64,000 nucleotides of DNA. Source: Limnephilus marmoratus. Taxonomy: Eukaryota; Arthropoda; Insecta; Trichoptera; Limnephilidae. Both the position numbers and the translations under genes were made by a program. The stretch is taken from NCBI GenBank assembly GCA_917880885.1, contig OU862928.1, positions 43,264,962 through 43,328,961 on the forward strand, given 5' to 3'. The notes beneath the pieces were generated by a model. That model saw nothing but the letters and a program-made list of their open reading frames with translations, searched no databases and was not told where the DNA came from. The first letter of the stretch is position 1. The number at the start of each line of letters is the position of its first letter. Below are positions 21,301 through 33,300 of the stretch, in pieces.

Positions 21301-24300
21301 ACGTTTCTACGAGATATTAGTACACAATAGCGCCTCTATGACAATCCCGTGATTTTTCACGGTTCAAAACTAATTATGATTAAAATTATTATTAATTTGT
21401 ATAAAAAATAATAATAATTATTGTTCTTAAAGATAATTTAAACTTTTTAGTTAATTTAAACATAGTTGTTATATAATATTGTGTGTTTTCCAGGGATTTG
21501 AGTCTAACGGGTTTGGGAGTATAGGAGTCTACCTGATAAGTGAGCGCTGGCTCCTTACCAGAGCATCAGACTGGGACACGCTGCTGCGGTAAGTTCCACT
21601 AGTAACTTGCAGTTACCCCACAAGAGTCCCATCTGCTCCCCTCTGGAGCCAGGGAGACTATGGGGGTACCCATTGGGGTATGTTGTGAGGCTGGAGGTAA
21701 GTGGGGAAGGGAAGGAAATGGGGAAGAGGAAGGTTGGGAAGAACCTGGCTATTCAGATCTAGTCACCAAATAATTACAATTTGGGAAGCGGATGGGTACC
21801 GTCGCCCCGGGAACTATTTATAGGATAACAAACATATGACCTCTGCCATAGGTCACCCCAAGTGGTTTGCTACGTTTGGTGACTTAGTAGGTATGCCCGG
21901 GTTCTTGGGGGTATGTTTGTCTAGGTCTTGGCGGTCGATGGCCTGGACACATTTAACCCTAAATTTCTTCCTACCCCTCACACCCTTTTCCTTTCCAGTA
22001 CTTCTTTTCCTTCCTTTCTTTAGAAAGACCCTCCATACAGCACCCCCAAAAACGATATAGGCCCTGAGGGAAATTATTTTCCTCAGGGCCTCCTGTCCAC
22101 GAAACACGATTAAGGCCATTTCAAGCAACATTTCAATTCTGAACGGTGGTCTTACACCAGGGCGATACTGAGAGTATCTTCCACTCTGGAACGTGCAGCA
22201 AATATACTGTATATTATTTAAAACTAACAAATTGTGAAATAACTCAAATTAATCCATTGATATTCATTTGCCCACGCCGGGATTCGGTCCCGCGACCTTC
22301 GGATTACGAGTCAAAAGCCTTACCCCTCGACCACGGAGGCCGTGCAGTACTATTAGTACTTCACAACTACTAATAGTATTTATAACTAATTTTATTCAAA
22401 TCGTTTATTTCTTTAGGAATAACAATTAATACCTAGAATTACTTTAAAAAAGGTTTTTACAAATGTTATTAAATATATACAGGGTGTTTTAGGACGGACC
22501 AGGCAGTCCTGTTCCCACAGCTATAGATATACAGGGTGTTTCAGGACGGACCAGGCAGTCCTGTTCCCACAGCTATAGATATACAGGGTGTTTTAGGACG
22601 GACCCGGCAGTCCTGTTCCCACAGCTACAGATATACAGGGTGTTTCAGGACGGACCAGGCAGTCCTGTTCCCACAGCTATAGATATACAGAGTGTTTCAG
22701 GATGGACCCAGCAGTCCTCTTCCCACTGTTCCCAGAGCTAAATATTTTATGTTTTTAAGGAGTATTATGTAATAATGTACATACCCGTATTCACGTGTTA
22801 TTTACTGTTTATAATAAGTGTACATTGTGAAATAAAACTGTTAAGTTATGGTTACATAGTTAATACAGAAGAAATGCACAAAATAGCAAAATACGGATAA
22901 AATAAATTGACGGCCTCCGTGGTCGAGGGGTTAGGCTATCGATTTGCAATCGGAAGGTCGCGGGTTCAAATCGAAATATTATTTCTTTTTTGACATAGGT
23001 CCTGAGGATCATATTTCTCCTCAGGGCTTGTGTCATCTTTGAGGATGCTGTGTGGGGGGTCTTTCCAGGAAAGGAAGGAAAGTAAGTTCTGGGAAGGAAA
23101 AGGGTACGAAGGGTGGGTAGGAATCTGGGAGTCAGTGTGAATCAATCCCTCCCACTGCTGTGCAAGATGATTTTTTTTTTTTTTTTTTTAATGCCGGCAA
23201 CCCGGGCGTTTATTGTAATAATAATCATATACACACAAGTTAGTAGCCCGCCTCACTAGACTAAGTCTGTTCCGAGGCGGGTACCTATATATATATATAC
23301 ATAAACTTAGACACATATACATTTACATATATGTACATTAGGGCGTCCCAAAAAAATTAAAGTGATATTTTTTTAATGCATACCCTCTTATTTTGTTAGA
23401 ATGGTCTCAAAACATTTAAAAAAAAAGTTTGGCGTATTTAGGATCACGACAACCCGTGCCGACTTGCAGCGAAAGGTGTCTGTGCTTGCACGGTACGGCG
23501 CGACGGAAATCTCGCATTGCTTGCTTGTTATTACTTGTTTATTTTATTAGTAAACGCATTACTTTTGAGTAGTCAACATGTCAGTGGAGTTACGAAGTTC
23601 TAAAAAGGAGATATTTTTAATAGGAGACGTAAAACATCAAATCACCGGTTCGAAACTTCCCTCTAATGGACAAGTACTGGGAGTTTTGTTCTATAATATT
23701 CGTGAAGTGAATTTAAATGTCAATGAAAGTGCAAATCTTACTATTCCTGAGTGTATTATTTACTGGGAAAAGGAACTTATACCGACTAAATCATTACCTA
23801 ACTGTGTTAAGAAACTAGTTTCATTATACCAAGTTTGGAGAGATTTGCAAAAAAATGCGAAAAAAAAACAAGAAGTGTTTGAACAACGTCGACAAGAGTT
23901 TCTTTCCAACTTAGACAATTGGTTTGACATTGCTCATGGCAGTGCGCTTCAGTTAATTAAAATAAATGAAGAAAGGATCTTCTTGGAGCGCCAAAGAGAA
24001 ACAGGTCGGCCTGGTCACTTAGCCAGAGTGGACAAAAAACTTACAGAAAAAGAATCCTCCTCAATGTTTCTAAGGTGCGCCTTAGAAACATTGAGGAGGA
24101 AAAGCGACGTGCTAAATATTTTTCATCGTTAGCTCCATCGACATCATCTTATGGACCACCACAAGAAAACTCATCATTTGATTCTGAAATAATAGACCCA
24201 ACCTAAGTGGTGCTTCCTCTCAGCCCGACAAAACTTGTATGTGGAAAAATTTCATAACTCCGAAGTTGGTTGCCGCATTAGAAAGATGTCAGTTAAGTGT

Positions 24301-27300
24301 GAGAGATTCTGTATTTATAATTGAAGCTACTATTGAGGTACTAGGGCATAACACGGATGACTTTTCTATAAACAAGTCCTCAATCCATATAATTCTTACA
24401 GAAATAAGAAGAGAGCGGGCTGAAGCTATAAAAGTTAATTTTCAAAACAATATCTCGGATACAAGATACAGCTAGAGATGACTATCGTGAATTAATTGAG
24501 CTTTCAATAATATTTCTTGGTGAAGAAAGAAATTTAAGATTCGGCCTCCAGGTGCTATGCACCAAGCTCGGTGGATGGCAAGAGCCATTTTTTCGTTAAA
24601 AATATTACTAAGCTCCCAATTCAGAATTTCAAACAAGGATAAGGCAGCTCTGTTGGATGTATGTCTGTTTATTGTGACATCCTACGTCAAATTTGGGCTC
24701 CAATGCATTTTATCACTAAAAGCACCTTATCAGGACTTATGCTTTTTGAAGTCCATGAAAGCTTACGAAACAAGAGACAAAAGCTTTTCCAAAGCAGCTT
24801 TACAGAAGTTTTGCCAGCATTTATGGGATTTGATAGATGAAGTGTCTGTTTTGTCTTTATTTGACGATGATGTCGATCAAGAAACTAAAGTAAAAATGGT
24901 TGCTAACTTAGCTAAAGAAAACCCATCAGCCCACGATAAACGTTACATTGCATCCAAAGAAGAACTTTGTGGACCACTTTTTGGTATGTCATATATGTAA
25001 ATTATGCTTCGATTTTCTTCTATAGTTTACCATACGATTGATAACCATTCCTTCTGTTTTAATTTCTGAGAAAAACATCGATGACTTCGTCTCTGTCAAA
25101 AGCAAGTTCCTATTTAATCGACTCAAAATTGATGACAGTTTTCTGAAGAAGAGCCCATCTCTATGGTCAAATGATGATTCGTTCCAACAAGCTAAAAGGA
25201 AGCTATTGACACTGAGAGCAGTTAATGATACGGCAGAAAGAGCGGTTAAATTAATGCAAGACTTTCATGGTTTAATTTTTCACTGTTGAAGAGGAGCGAA
25301 AGCAATTTTTATTACGTTGCGTACAAGAACACAGAAACGTATATCCTGATTGTAAAAAGCAAAGTTTGAAAAGGAAATTTAATGATTAATGTGTCTTTTA
25401 CTATAAATACATAATAAATATTATAAATGTGTTTTATTTACTGAATATAAATAATGAACTTTACAATGTCCCTATAGCTCCATACTAACTTTTCAACTTA
25501 AACTTTGACGTCAAGTCGGCATGGGTTATCGTTATCCGATCTCAATAATATTTAATATTTAAGTTTTTGGAGTCAAATGAAAAAAAAATAGAGGGTATGC
25601 GTTTTGAAATTCGAAGAAAAAAATTTCACCCTTATAGCCTGGGACACCCTAATGTACATACATAAACACAATTATGTTCATACACACATACACGCATATG
25701 CGCACATACTTACACACAGGTATTCGCATACGTGTACATAATCGAACTCATAGATACATATTAAGACATAAATACATATAATCAAATAAGAATTATTGGG
25801 AGTTGAAATACAGTTATCAAGGAATTAACAAATTTCCATAAAACCAAAAATTCATCAGATACACATCTAAATCTAGATCTATTAAATATCAACAAAATGA
25901 ATACAAATAGTAATGCTATCGTCTAAATCTAGAACTATAAGATTTCAACAAAATAGTATACATATGAGGTAATAATAATATAAGCATTCGTAAAACAAAA
26001 GCAGTATTAATAATTCTATAAGTAACCAACACATATAAGTAAATAAAGAGTGAGGATTAAAGACTAAGATGAGATTACTAATAACTTGGTGATGCTTGCC
26101 CTTTTTTTGTGTAGTAACCATGTATTGAAATGTTTGTATAACCAGTTTAGGTTGTTTTTTGTAGTACAGTAGGTGGTTTCTTTTAGGAAGGTGTTGAAAA
26201 TGTGAGGTGCGAGGTAAGATTCGTGCTTTTGGGCAAAAGTTGATTTAGTTTTAGGCACTAGAAGTAGGTTACACGATTTAGCTCTTGTGTTTTTCGGGTG
26301 AGATATGTGGCATGGTGAGGAATTTACGCAGTTTATTTGTATGATCTTTTTAATGAACAGCTTCCTGATATCTAGTATGTTATTAGTAATAAGTATGTTT
26401 TCCGTTGGGTGAAGATAAGGTTTTTTGAACATGATCCTAATTAATGTTTAATGAGTTGTGTTAAGCGGTTTAATGTACTTGTCGGCAGCTCCCCCCCCAA
26501 GCAGAAATTCCATAAGTTAGAAGGCTTTGACAAAGAGCGTAGTAAACATTTTTTAGTTGTTTTAGTGACATAATGTTTCTAATAGTTTTAAAAATAAATG
26601 TTAGTTTACGGATTTTTTTAATTAGTAAGTTAATATGAAGTTCCCAGTTTAATTTACAGTCCACTATTAAGCCTAGATACTTGATATTATCAGTATGTTC
26701 TGTTTTTTCGCAGTTGTGGTTTGAGGGATTTGAGGTAATATCAGGGTGTAGGTATAAAGGCGGAGAGAATTTTGGTTGCCCGGTAGTGGTTTAGCTGAAT
26801 GTTAAGTATTTTGTTTTGGTGATGTTTAAGGTAAGTAGATTTTTGTCCAGCCAATTTTTTATTTCTAACATACCAGTTTCCGCACTTTTGAAGGCCTTTT
26901 CCCAACTCGGAGCTTTGAATAGAATTACCGTGTCATCAGCGTGATGATGTTCGGAGAGAACACGGCTTGAGAAGTCAAAGGGACTCCCTCAACCATACTC
27001 TCTCGATCCGGCCTGCCACGCAGTTGGTGGGTAGAAGCATCCGCCGGCAAGACCCGGATAAACTTCACCCCTGCTAAATCACCAAACGTTGCAAACCACT
27101 TGGGATGACCTTTTGACAGAGGTGTTGGTTATCCATTAAATGGTTTCCGGGTGGCGGTACCCTTACCCGCCTTAAAAATTTCTGATTATTTGTGTGAGTT
27201 TATAATTAATTAATTTTAAAATACAATGGAGCATATTTGAGGCTAGTTGAGATTAGAAGATACTCTCAGTATCGCCCTGTTGTAAGACCTCCAATCAGAA

Positions 27301-30300
27301 TTGAAACATTGTTTGAAATGGCTTTAGACGTTTTCTTATGTATTTTCAATATAATTTTTAGAACCCGCTTTAATTTTATTTTCTTTTATTTATTAAATAA
27401 ATAGCTTTTGCCCCCGGCATCGCTCGCATAATATTAGGGGGGTTTCCACTCCGCCTCCTCCACCTTCCATATCCCCCCCTTCACCCCCCCCCCCCCACCC
27501 CCAACAACCCCTCCCGTTAGATTCATTTTTCAAACAGCTCGCAGTGCGTCTATTGCAATATTTTTTATGAAAATTTCATAATGCCAGAGCTCTGAGCTAT
27601 AGCCCATATGTAATTTTTTGATTTATGAGCTATATTATTGTAAAGTTTCATTTAAATCCATTCAGTAGTTTTAAAAACATACATACATCCATACAAACTT
27701 TCGCCTTTATAATAATTGTAAAAATTGAAGGTCTTCACTCAGGAGAATTTTTTTGGGTAGACTGGTTTTTTATAAATGAAGCACTTTTTGTTTTAACTTA
27801 AGTTCTTGAATTTTTATTGTTATGATTTGATATTTATAAACTGACGACAATAACTTTCCCCACCCAACGGACAAGGGTTCAGTAGTATTTTGAATTTGTA
27901 GTGCAAGTTTTTTAGAGAAGTGAGTTAATTTTACTGATGCAAGCCTTTTTATAAGGATTTCGTACATCTATATTTCCCTCGTTTGTTGGGTGAGAAAGGG
28001 ACAAAAATAAAAATAAAATGATTCTATCGACATCTAACAAACAAATCAGACAACTCTTGGATCGCAATCCAACCTTTAATGGTAACTCAAATCCATATCC
28101 ATAATTGGTTTGAGTCCTGGGTTCAAATCCAAACAATAATAATAGGACTAGCTGGGCCCATTGCAAAAGCAATAAACGGGTTTAAACACTATGCGATTTG
28201 ACGTGTGAACGTGGATGAAGCGAGGAGGAGTGTGTGTTAAATTAAATACAAATCGGTTAAATATCAAATTTTCATTGCAATCGGTTAATTGGTTTAGAAA
28301 TGCGTAATTTCATGATACCAGAGCTCACTGTTGTACACAAAAACCATTGCCGGCCTGCGCACACCAAATCCCCAAACGCAATCGGATGAACGGTTTAGCA
28401 ATGCATAATCTTATGATGCCCAAGCTCACTATTTTATACAGAAAGAATCGAAGGGATGCAGCAATCAAATCCCCAAAGTTTCATCGCAATCGGATGAACG
28501 GTTTAGCAATGCATAATTTCATGATGCCAGAGCTCACTATTTTATACAGAAAGAATTGAGGCGATGCGCACATGAAATCCCCAAAGTTTCATCGCGATCG
28601 AAGACAAAATAACACAGAACGTGAAAATAAATTAAAAAAAGTGTGCTTTAGACCACACGACTGAAGTAAAACTTCACTTACTTATTTATTTTTATTTATT
28701 TATTATTTATTAATATATCAACGCCCTGGTGGGCTTTTACATATAAGTTTATAATACAGAGACAAAGTTGAACAATAAAAAAGATGAACTTGAAAAAGTA
28801 AACATCACATGAATGGAAGGTATAGAAACATTTTAGTAAAAATAATACATTACAATACAAGAGAAAGTTTTTAAAGTTGCAGATGGCATAAAATAGTATA
28901 CCTACATTGCGTATTTACAAAATTTACATAAAGCAATTCTTGACAACTCAAATCAGGTGTCACAGTACTTATAAAAAGAAAAGAAAACAGCAACAGGTTT
29001 TTATCTTGTAGAAAAATATAAAAATACACAAATATATGCAATGTGCTATGTGATTCTCCCTAAATATCAAACTATACTACATAAAAATATCGTTCAAGTG
29101 TTTCTTAAATAATGGTAACTTTGTATTAAATACATCGATACTTGAGGTGAATTTGTTTGCTAGTGTATGAAATCGTGGAATAGGTGCATGTGTGAGGTAG
29201 TTGTTGGTTCCAGAATTATTGTTGCCGAATACCATGTTTTGCCTTGTCGCTCGAGTTGGTACCTTAAAGTCAATGAGACGCAGGAGTTCACAACAGTTTA
29301 ATTCGGAGTGAATAATTTTAAATAAAAAAGTTAGGTCAATTATTTTTCTTCTGTTTTCTAGGGAATGCAATTTAAGTGTATTTAGTAAGAATGTATAGTT
29401 AATGTGTTGAATAGGTATATGTAACTTGAAGTTAATGAATCGTAAAAATTTGTGCTGCACTCGTTCAATATTTTTAATATGAATTTGATAATAAGGGGAC
29501 CAAACTATGGAATTGTATTCCAGCAAGCTGCGTACTAGTGACAAATATACAATTTTAATAGCTTCTAGTGAATCAAAGTCTTTGATGGTTCTGATTATAA
29601 ATCCTAGTGTCTTCATGCCTTTGTTGGTTATTTCTTGTATGTGATTTATAAAATTTAATTGGGTATCAAATATAACTCCAAGATCCCTGATTTCTTTGAC
29701 TTTTTCTAAGATTTTGGTATTTATTGTGTATTTGAAAGATAACGGGGTCTTTGTTCTACAAAATGTTAGTGTCTTACATTTATCGATATTGAGGAATAAG
29801 TTGTTTGCAACACACCAATTGTGTAATTTGTCAATGTTTGACTGTAGGATAAGGCAGTCACTTATATTAGATATTTGTTTATATAATTTGATGTCATCGG
29901 CAAAAAGCAGAACTTCTACATCGTCGAAACAACTTATGATATCATTTATGAATATAAGGAAAAGGATGGGTCCGAGATGACTCCCTTGCGGTAGACCACT
30001 AGTTGCATAAAATAACTTAGATTTAGAGTGTTTAATTTTGACAAATAAGATTCTGTTAGACAAGTAACTTGAGAACCAATCCAACAACTTGCCTCTCAGT
30101 CCTATTGCATAAAGTTTTCTAAGTAATAATTTATGTGATACTTTGTCGAAAGCTTTGGAAAAATCTGTGTAAATACTGTCAACTTGTTTTTTTTTTGTAA
30201 AAGATTCTGTAATATAGTTATGGTAAAGTAACAGGTTAGTAGCAGTTGACCTACCAGAAACGAATCCGTGTTGGTTTTTATCTATAACTTTTAATATTGA

Positions 30301-33300
30301 CGGATAAATTAAATCGAGAACAAGGGATTCAAATATTTTCGGGAGCGCTGATTGTATGCAGATTGGACGGTAGTTTTTAATGTCTGTGTCATCACCTTTT
30401 TTGAAAATCGGGGTAATATAACTAGATTTCCAACGGGTTGGAAAATGTCCTGAAGAAAGTAAGTGGTTAAATAGTGTGGTGAGTGGACCTGATATTGCAG
30501 ATGCGCATTGTTTGAGAAATATTGGTGGGATGTTATCTGGACCTGCAGATTTGTTGGGGTCAAGGGAAATTATTTTATTTAAGCATGATTCCCGTGTAAT
30601 GAGGTAATTCTGTAAATGTATTGTGCTTGGGTATATGTATGACGGTACGTTGTTATCAGATATTTCGCTTTCATATACACTTTGGAAATGATCCGCAAAC
30701 AAATTAACAATATCATGGGTGCTACTGGCTATTTTTCCATCATAATGCATTGTGGGGGGGTAGTCGGTACTTTCATTGTTTAATTTTTTAACAAAATTCC
30801 AGAGATTTTTTGTTCCTAGCGCAGTTTTCTCAACGGAGGTGATGTGTGCTTTATAGCATAGTTTAGATAGTGTTTTACATTTCTTTCTTGTTTCTGAGAA
30901 GTTTGAGTAGTCGTTGATTTGGTGAGTGAGTTTAAAAATTTTGTGTAGTTGTTTTTTTTGTTTCAGTAAGAGTATAAGGTCTGTGGAGAACCAAATTGGA
31001 TATGTTCTGTGTTTAGGTGTATATGAGGGGACATGAGATTTTATATTTTCGGAAAATGTTTCATAAAGTTTTTCTAGATTTTGTTCAATATCACTATTTT
31101 TGGTTAAGAAAGTCCAATCTGTATTGGTGAGTTGGTAGTTAATAGAGTCATAATCGGCGTTTTTGAAGTTGAGCGTTGTTTGTTTCAGTGGTGGTTTGTT
31201 TGTGTACATATTTACGACAATGTGTAAGGGGGGATGATACTTATGCCAGATACCCGTTATATATAATGTTAAATAGTGCAGGCGCTTGCATTATAATGCA
31301 GTTTCCCGGGACTTGGGACGGAAACATTACAGTTTTATTGACCCCGAGGTTAAAGTGCCCTTGCAACGCACGCCGGGTACCCGTTGTATATAATTTTATA
31401 TAGTGCAGGCGCTTGCATTATAATGTAGTTTCCCGGGACTTGGGATGGAACCATTATAATTAAGTTGACCCCGAGGTTACAGTGACCTTGCAACGCATGC
31501 CGGGTACCCGTTGTATATAATGTTATATAGTGCAGGCGCTTGCATTATAATGTAGTTTCCGGGGACTTGGGATGGAACCATTACAGTTTAGTTGACCCTG
31601 AGGTTAAAGTGCAGTTGCAACGCATGCCGGGTACCCGTAGTATATAATGTTACATAGTGCAGGCGCTTGCATTATAATGTAGTTTCCCAGGACTTCGGAT
31701 GGAAACATTACAGTTTTATTGACCCCGAGGTTAAAGCGGCCTTGCAACGCATGCCGGGTACCCGTTGTATATAATTTTATAAAGTGCATAATTTTATAAT
31801 GTTGTTTCCCGGGACTTGGTAGGGAACCATTACGGTTTAGTTGACCCCGAAGTTAAAGTGGCCTCGCAACGCATGCCGGGTACCCGCTGTATATAATTAA
31901 TTTATTTACGCACAAATAGTCCATTAACAATAACAATCGGTTGCACGGTTTAGCAGTGCAAAATTTCATTATGCCGGAGCTCACTATTGTAGTTGTATTG
32001 TATTTCATTTTGCAAGTGTAAGTACTAAGTAGGTACTTTGTTGTAATATTTCACCAAAACGACGCCATTATGCTGTTGAGCATAAAATAATTTTCACTAT
32101 AAATAAATTCATTCAATATCATGTTTTGATTTTTAAATGAAAAAAGTCCCTGCAAGTAAGTACCTACCTAGAACACGCGTAATTATTTTTTTTATTTAAC
32201 AATGTCCAAATAGAACACACTTAAAAATAAAAAAAATAATTAATAAAAAAAAGTTGACAATTCTTTAAATTTTCAGTTCTATAAAGTTCCGTTCGAGTTC
32301 TGTAATTATTTCAGTTTTGTGATGTAACTGGTCTGTAATGATAAAACAATAGAATTTGAGTAGAACCATCACAGAACGTGAAAATTAACTTAAAAAAAGT
32401 TCAATTATTCTGTATCATCGAAACAACCTTACCGTAGTATTTATTGCATTAAAACCTAATTCGTTGTGTAGGTACCCATTCAGGTAGGTACCTGCGCATT
32501 TCCTTAGATTCCGGCAATCTTAGCTTTTTTCATCATATTTGCAAGACTACCGAAATAAGTAGGTACCTACCCCGAATGAAAAACGTGTTAATTTGAACTG
32601 GCCACCAATAATTAAACTTCCGATGGAATCTGTGAGCGCGTGTTTTGATGATTTTTTTTCGGAAAATTTCGAGTTTTGTCAGCATCTCCTGACTTTTTTT
32701 ACATGGGATGGGCATGTTATATTGGTGTTAAAAGTTGCGGAATCTATCCGGCTATCGTATTTTCAAAAAACATCTAGCCCGGAATCGGTTTTTCGGCGGT
32801 AATGTCGTTTTCCGAAAAACAACGACCGAAACCGCCGAGAGTTCCGTTTTGTTAGGCTAAAAATTTGACGTCTACGATCCCTGACCTGACTCAATATTCC
32901 TAGCATTTTCATTTGCATTGAAACTGATGGCCAAAATGACATCTTTTTTTTTGGAAACGCGAACCTGTCGGCGGGAAATGTAACCTGGCCGAATTGAGTG
33001 TGATTTTACTATTGGTTCTAGTTTTCGCCGTTGATTCGCGTCAGTTTTTCTGTGAATAAGGCGCTAATTTTGTCGACAAAAATAAACTCCGCAAAATCAA
33101 AGTACTGAAACGTGCACTGAATTTGCTTCAACCGAAAGTGAACCTTGAGGTGGTTGAAACGTAAAGGACAGAGTGGTCGTTTTTCGCATCAAGGAAAAAG
33201 TGCGCGGTCGAAAAACTGTGTATTAATATATATATATTATTATTTAATTTATAAAAACAGTTTATTTATAAATAAGCTCTGGTATGTAATGGCTTTAGCC

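Larger units (their letters stand above)
23339..25651. mobile_element. TIR DNA transposon, 2313 bp, 8-bp target duplication
   Basis: The ends are TAGGGCGTCCCA and TGGGACACCCTA, with more inverted similarity inside (GCATACCCTCTT / GAGGGTATGC). ATGTACAT flanks both sides (23331-23338 and 25652-25659). The 8-bp duplication is of hAT/P type, but the ends do not let me assign a superfamily. It sits inside the 3' UTR of the minus-strand LINE. Confidence 0.88.
23171..26942 (-). mobile_element. 5'-truncated LINE (CR1-like), itself split by a DNA transposon
   Basis: On the minus strand it starts at ADDTVILFKAPSWEKAFKSA (26940), the RT active-site box, and continues through broken C-terminal frames: 26664-26470 (MDCKLNWELHINLL) and 26432-26064 (HIFNTFLKETTYC). 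The 3' UTR holds GAGGCGGGCTACTAACTTGT and CAATAAACGCCCGGGTTGCC, then poly(A) (T run at 23171-23189). Other 3' fragments of this family are at 42739-42825 and about 44712-45119. The 3' UTR is interrupted at 23331. Confidence 0.82.
22987..27182 (-). mobile_element. NA-B copy 8, split by a LINE insertion
   Basis: The 3' part lies at 22987-23170 and the 5' part at 26943-27182, both antisense. GTGCAAGATGA on the left continues as GATGATGTTCGGAGAG on the right. GATGAT at 23166-23171 and 26943-26948 is the duplicated target. It is the outer layer of a three-level nest. Confidence 0.85.

Noticed and set aside
22911..22983. tRNA gene (also at 15152-15224, 22262-22342, 39000-39065 and 51597-51665)
   Set aside because: Each resembles a tRNA but joins the SINE-A body or lacks a closing acceptor stem; treated as SINE heads.
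23578..25289. Four frames as exons of a host gene
   Set aside because: They lie between transposon TIRs with a target duplication, lack splice borders and shift frame abruptly.
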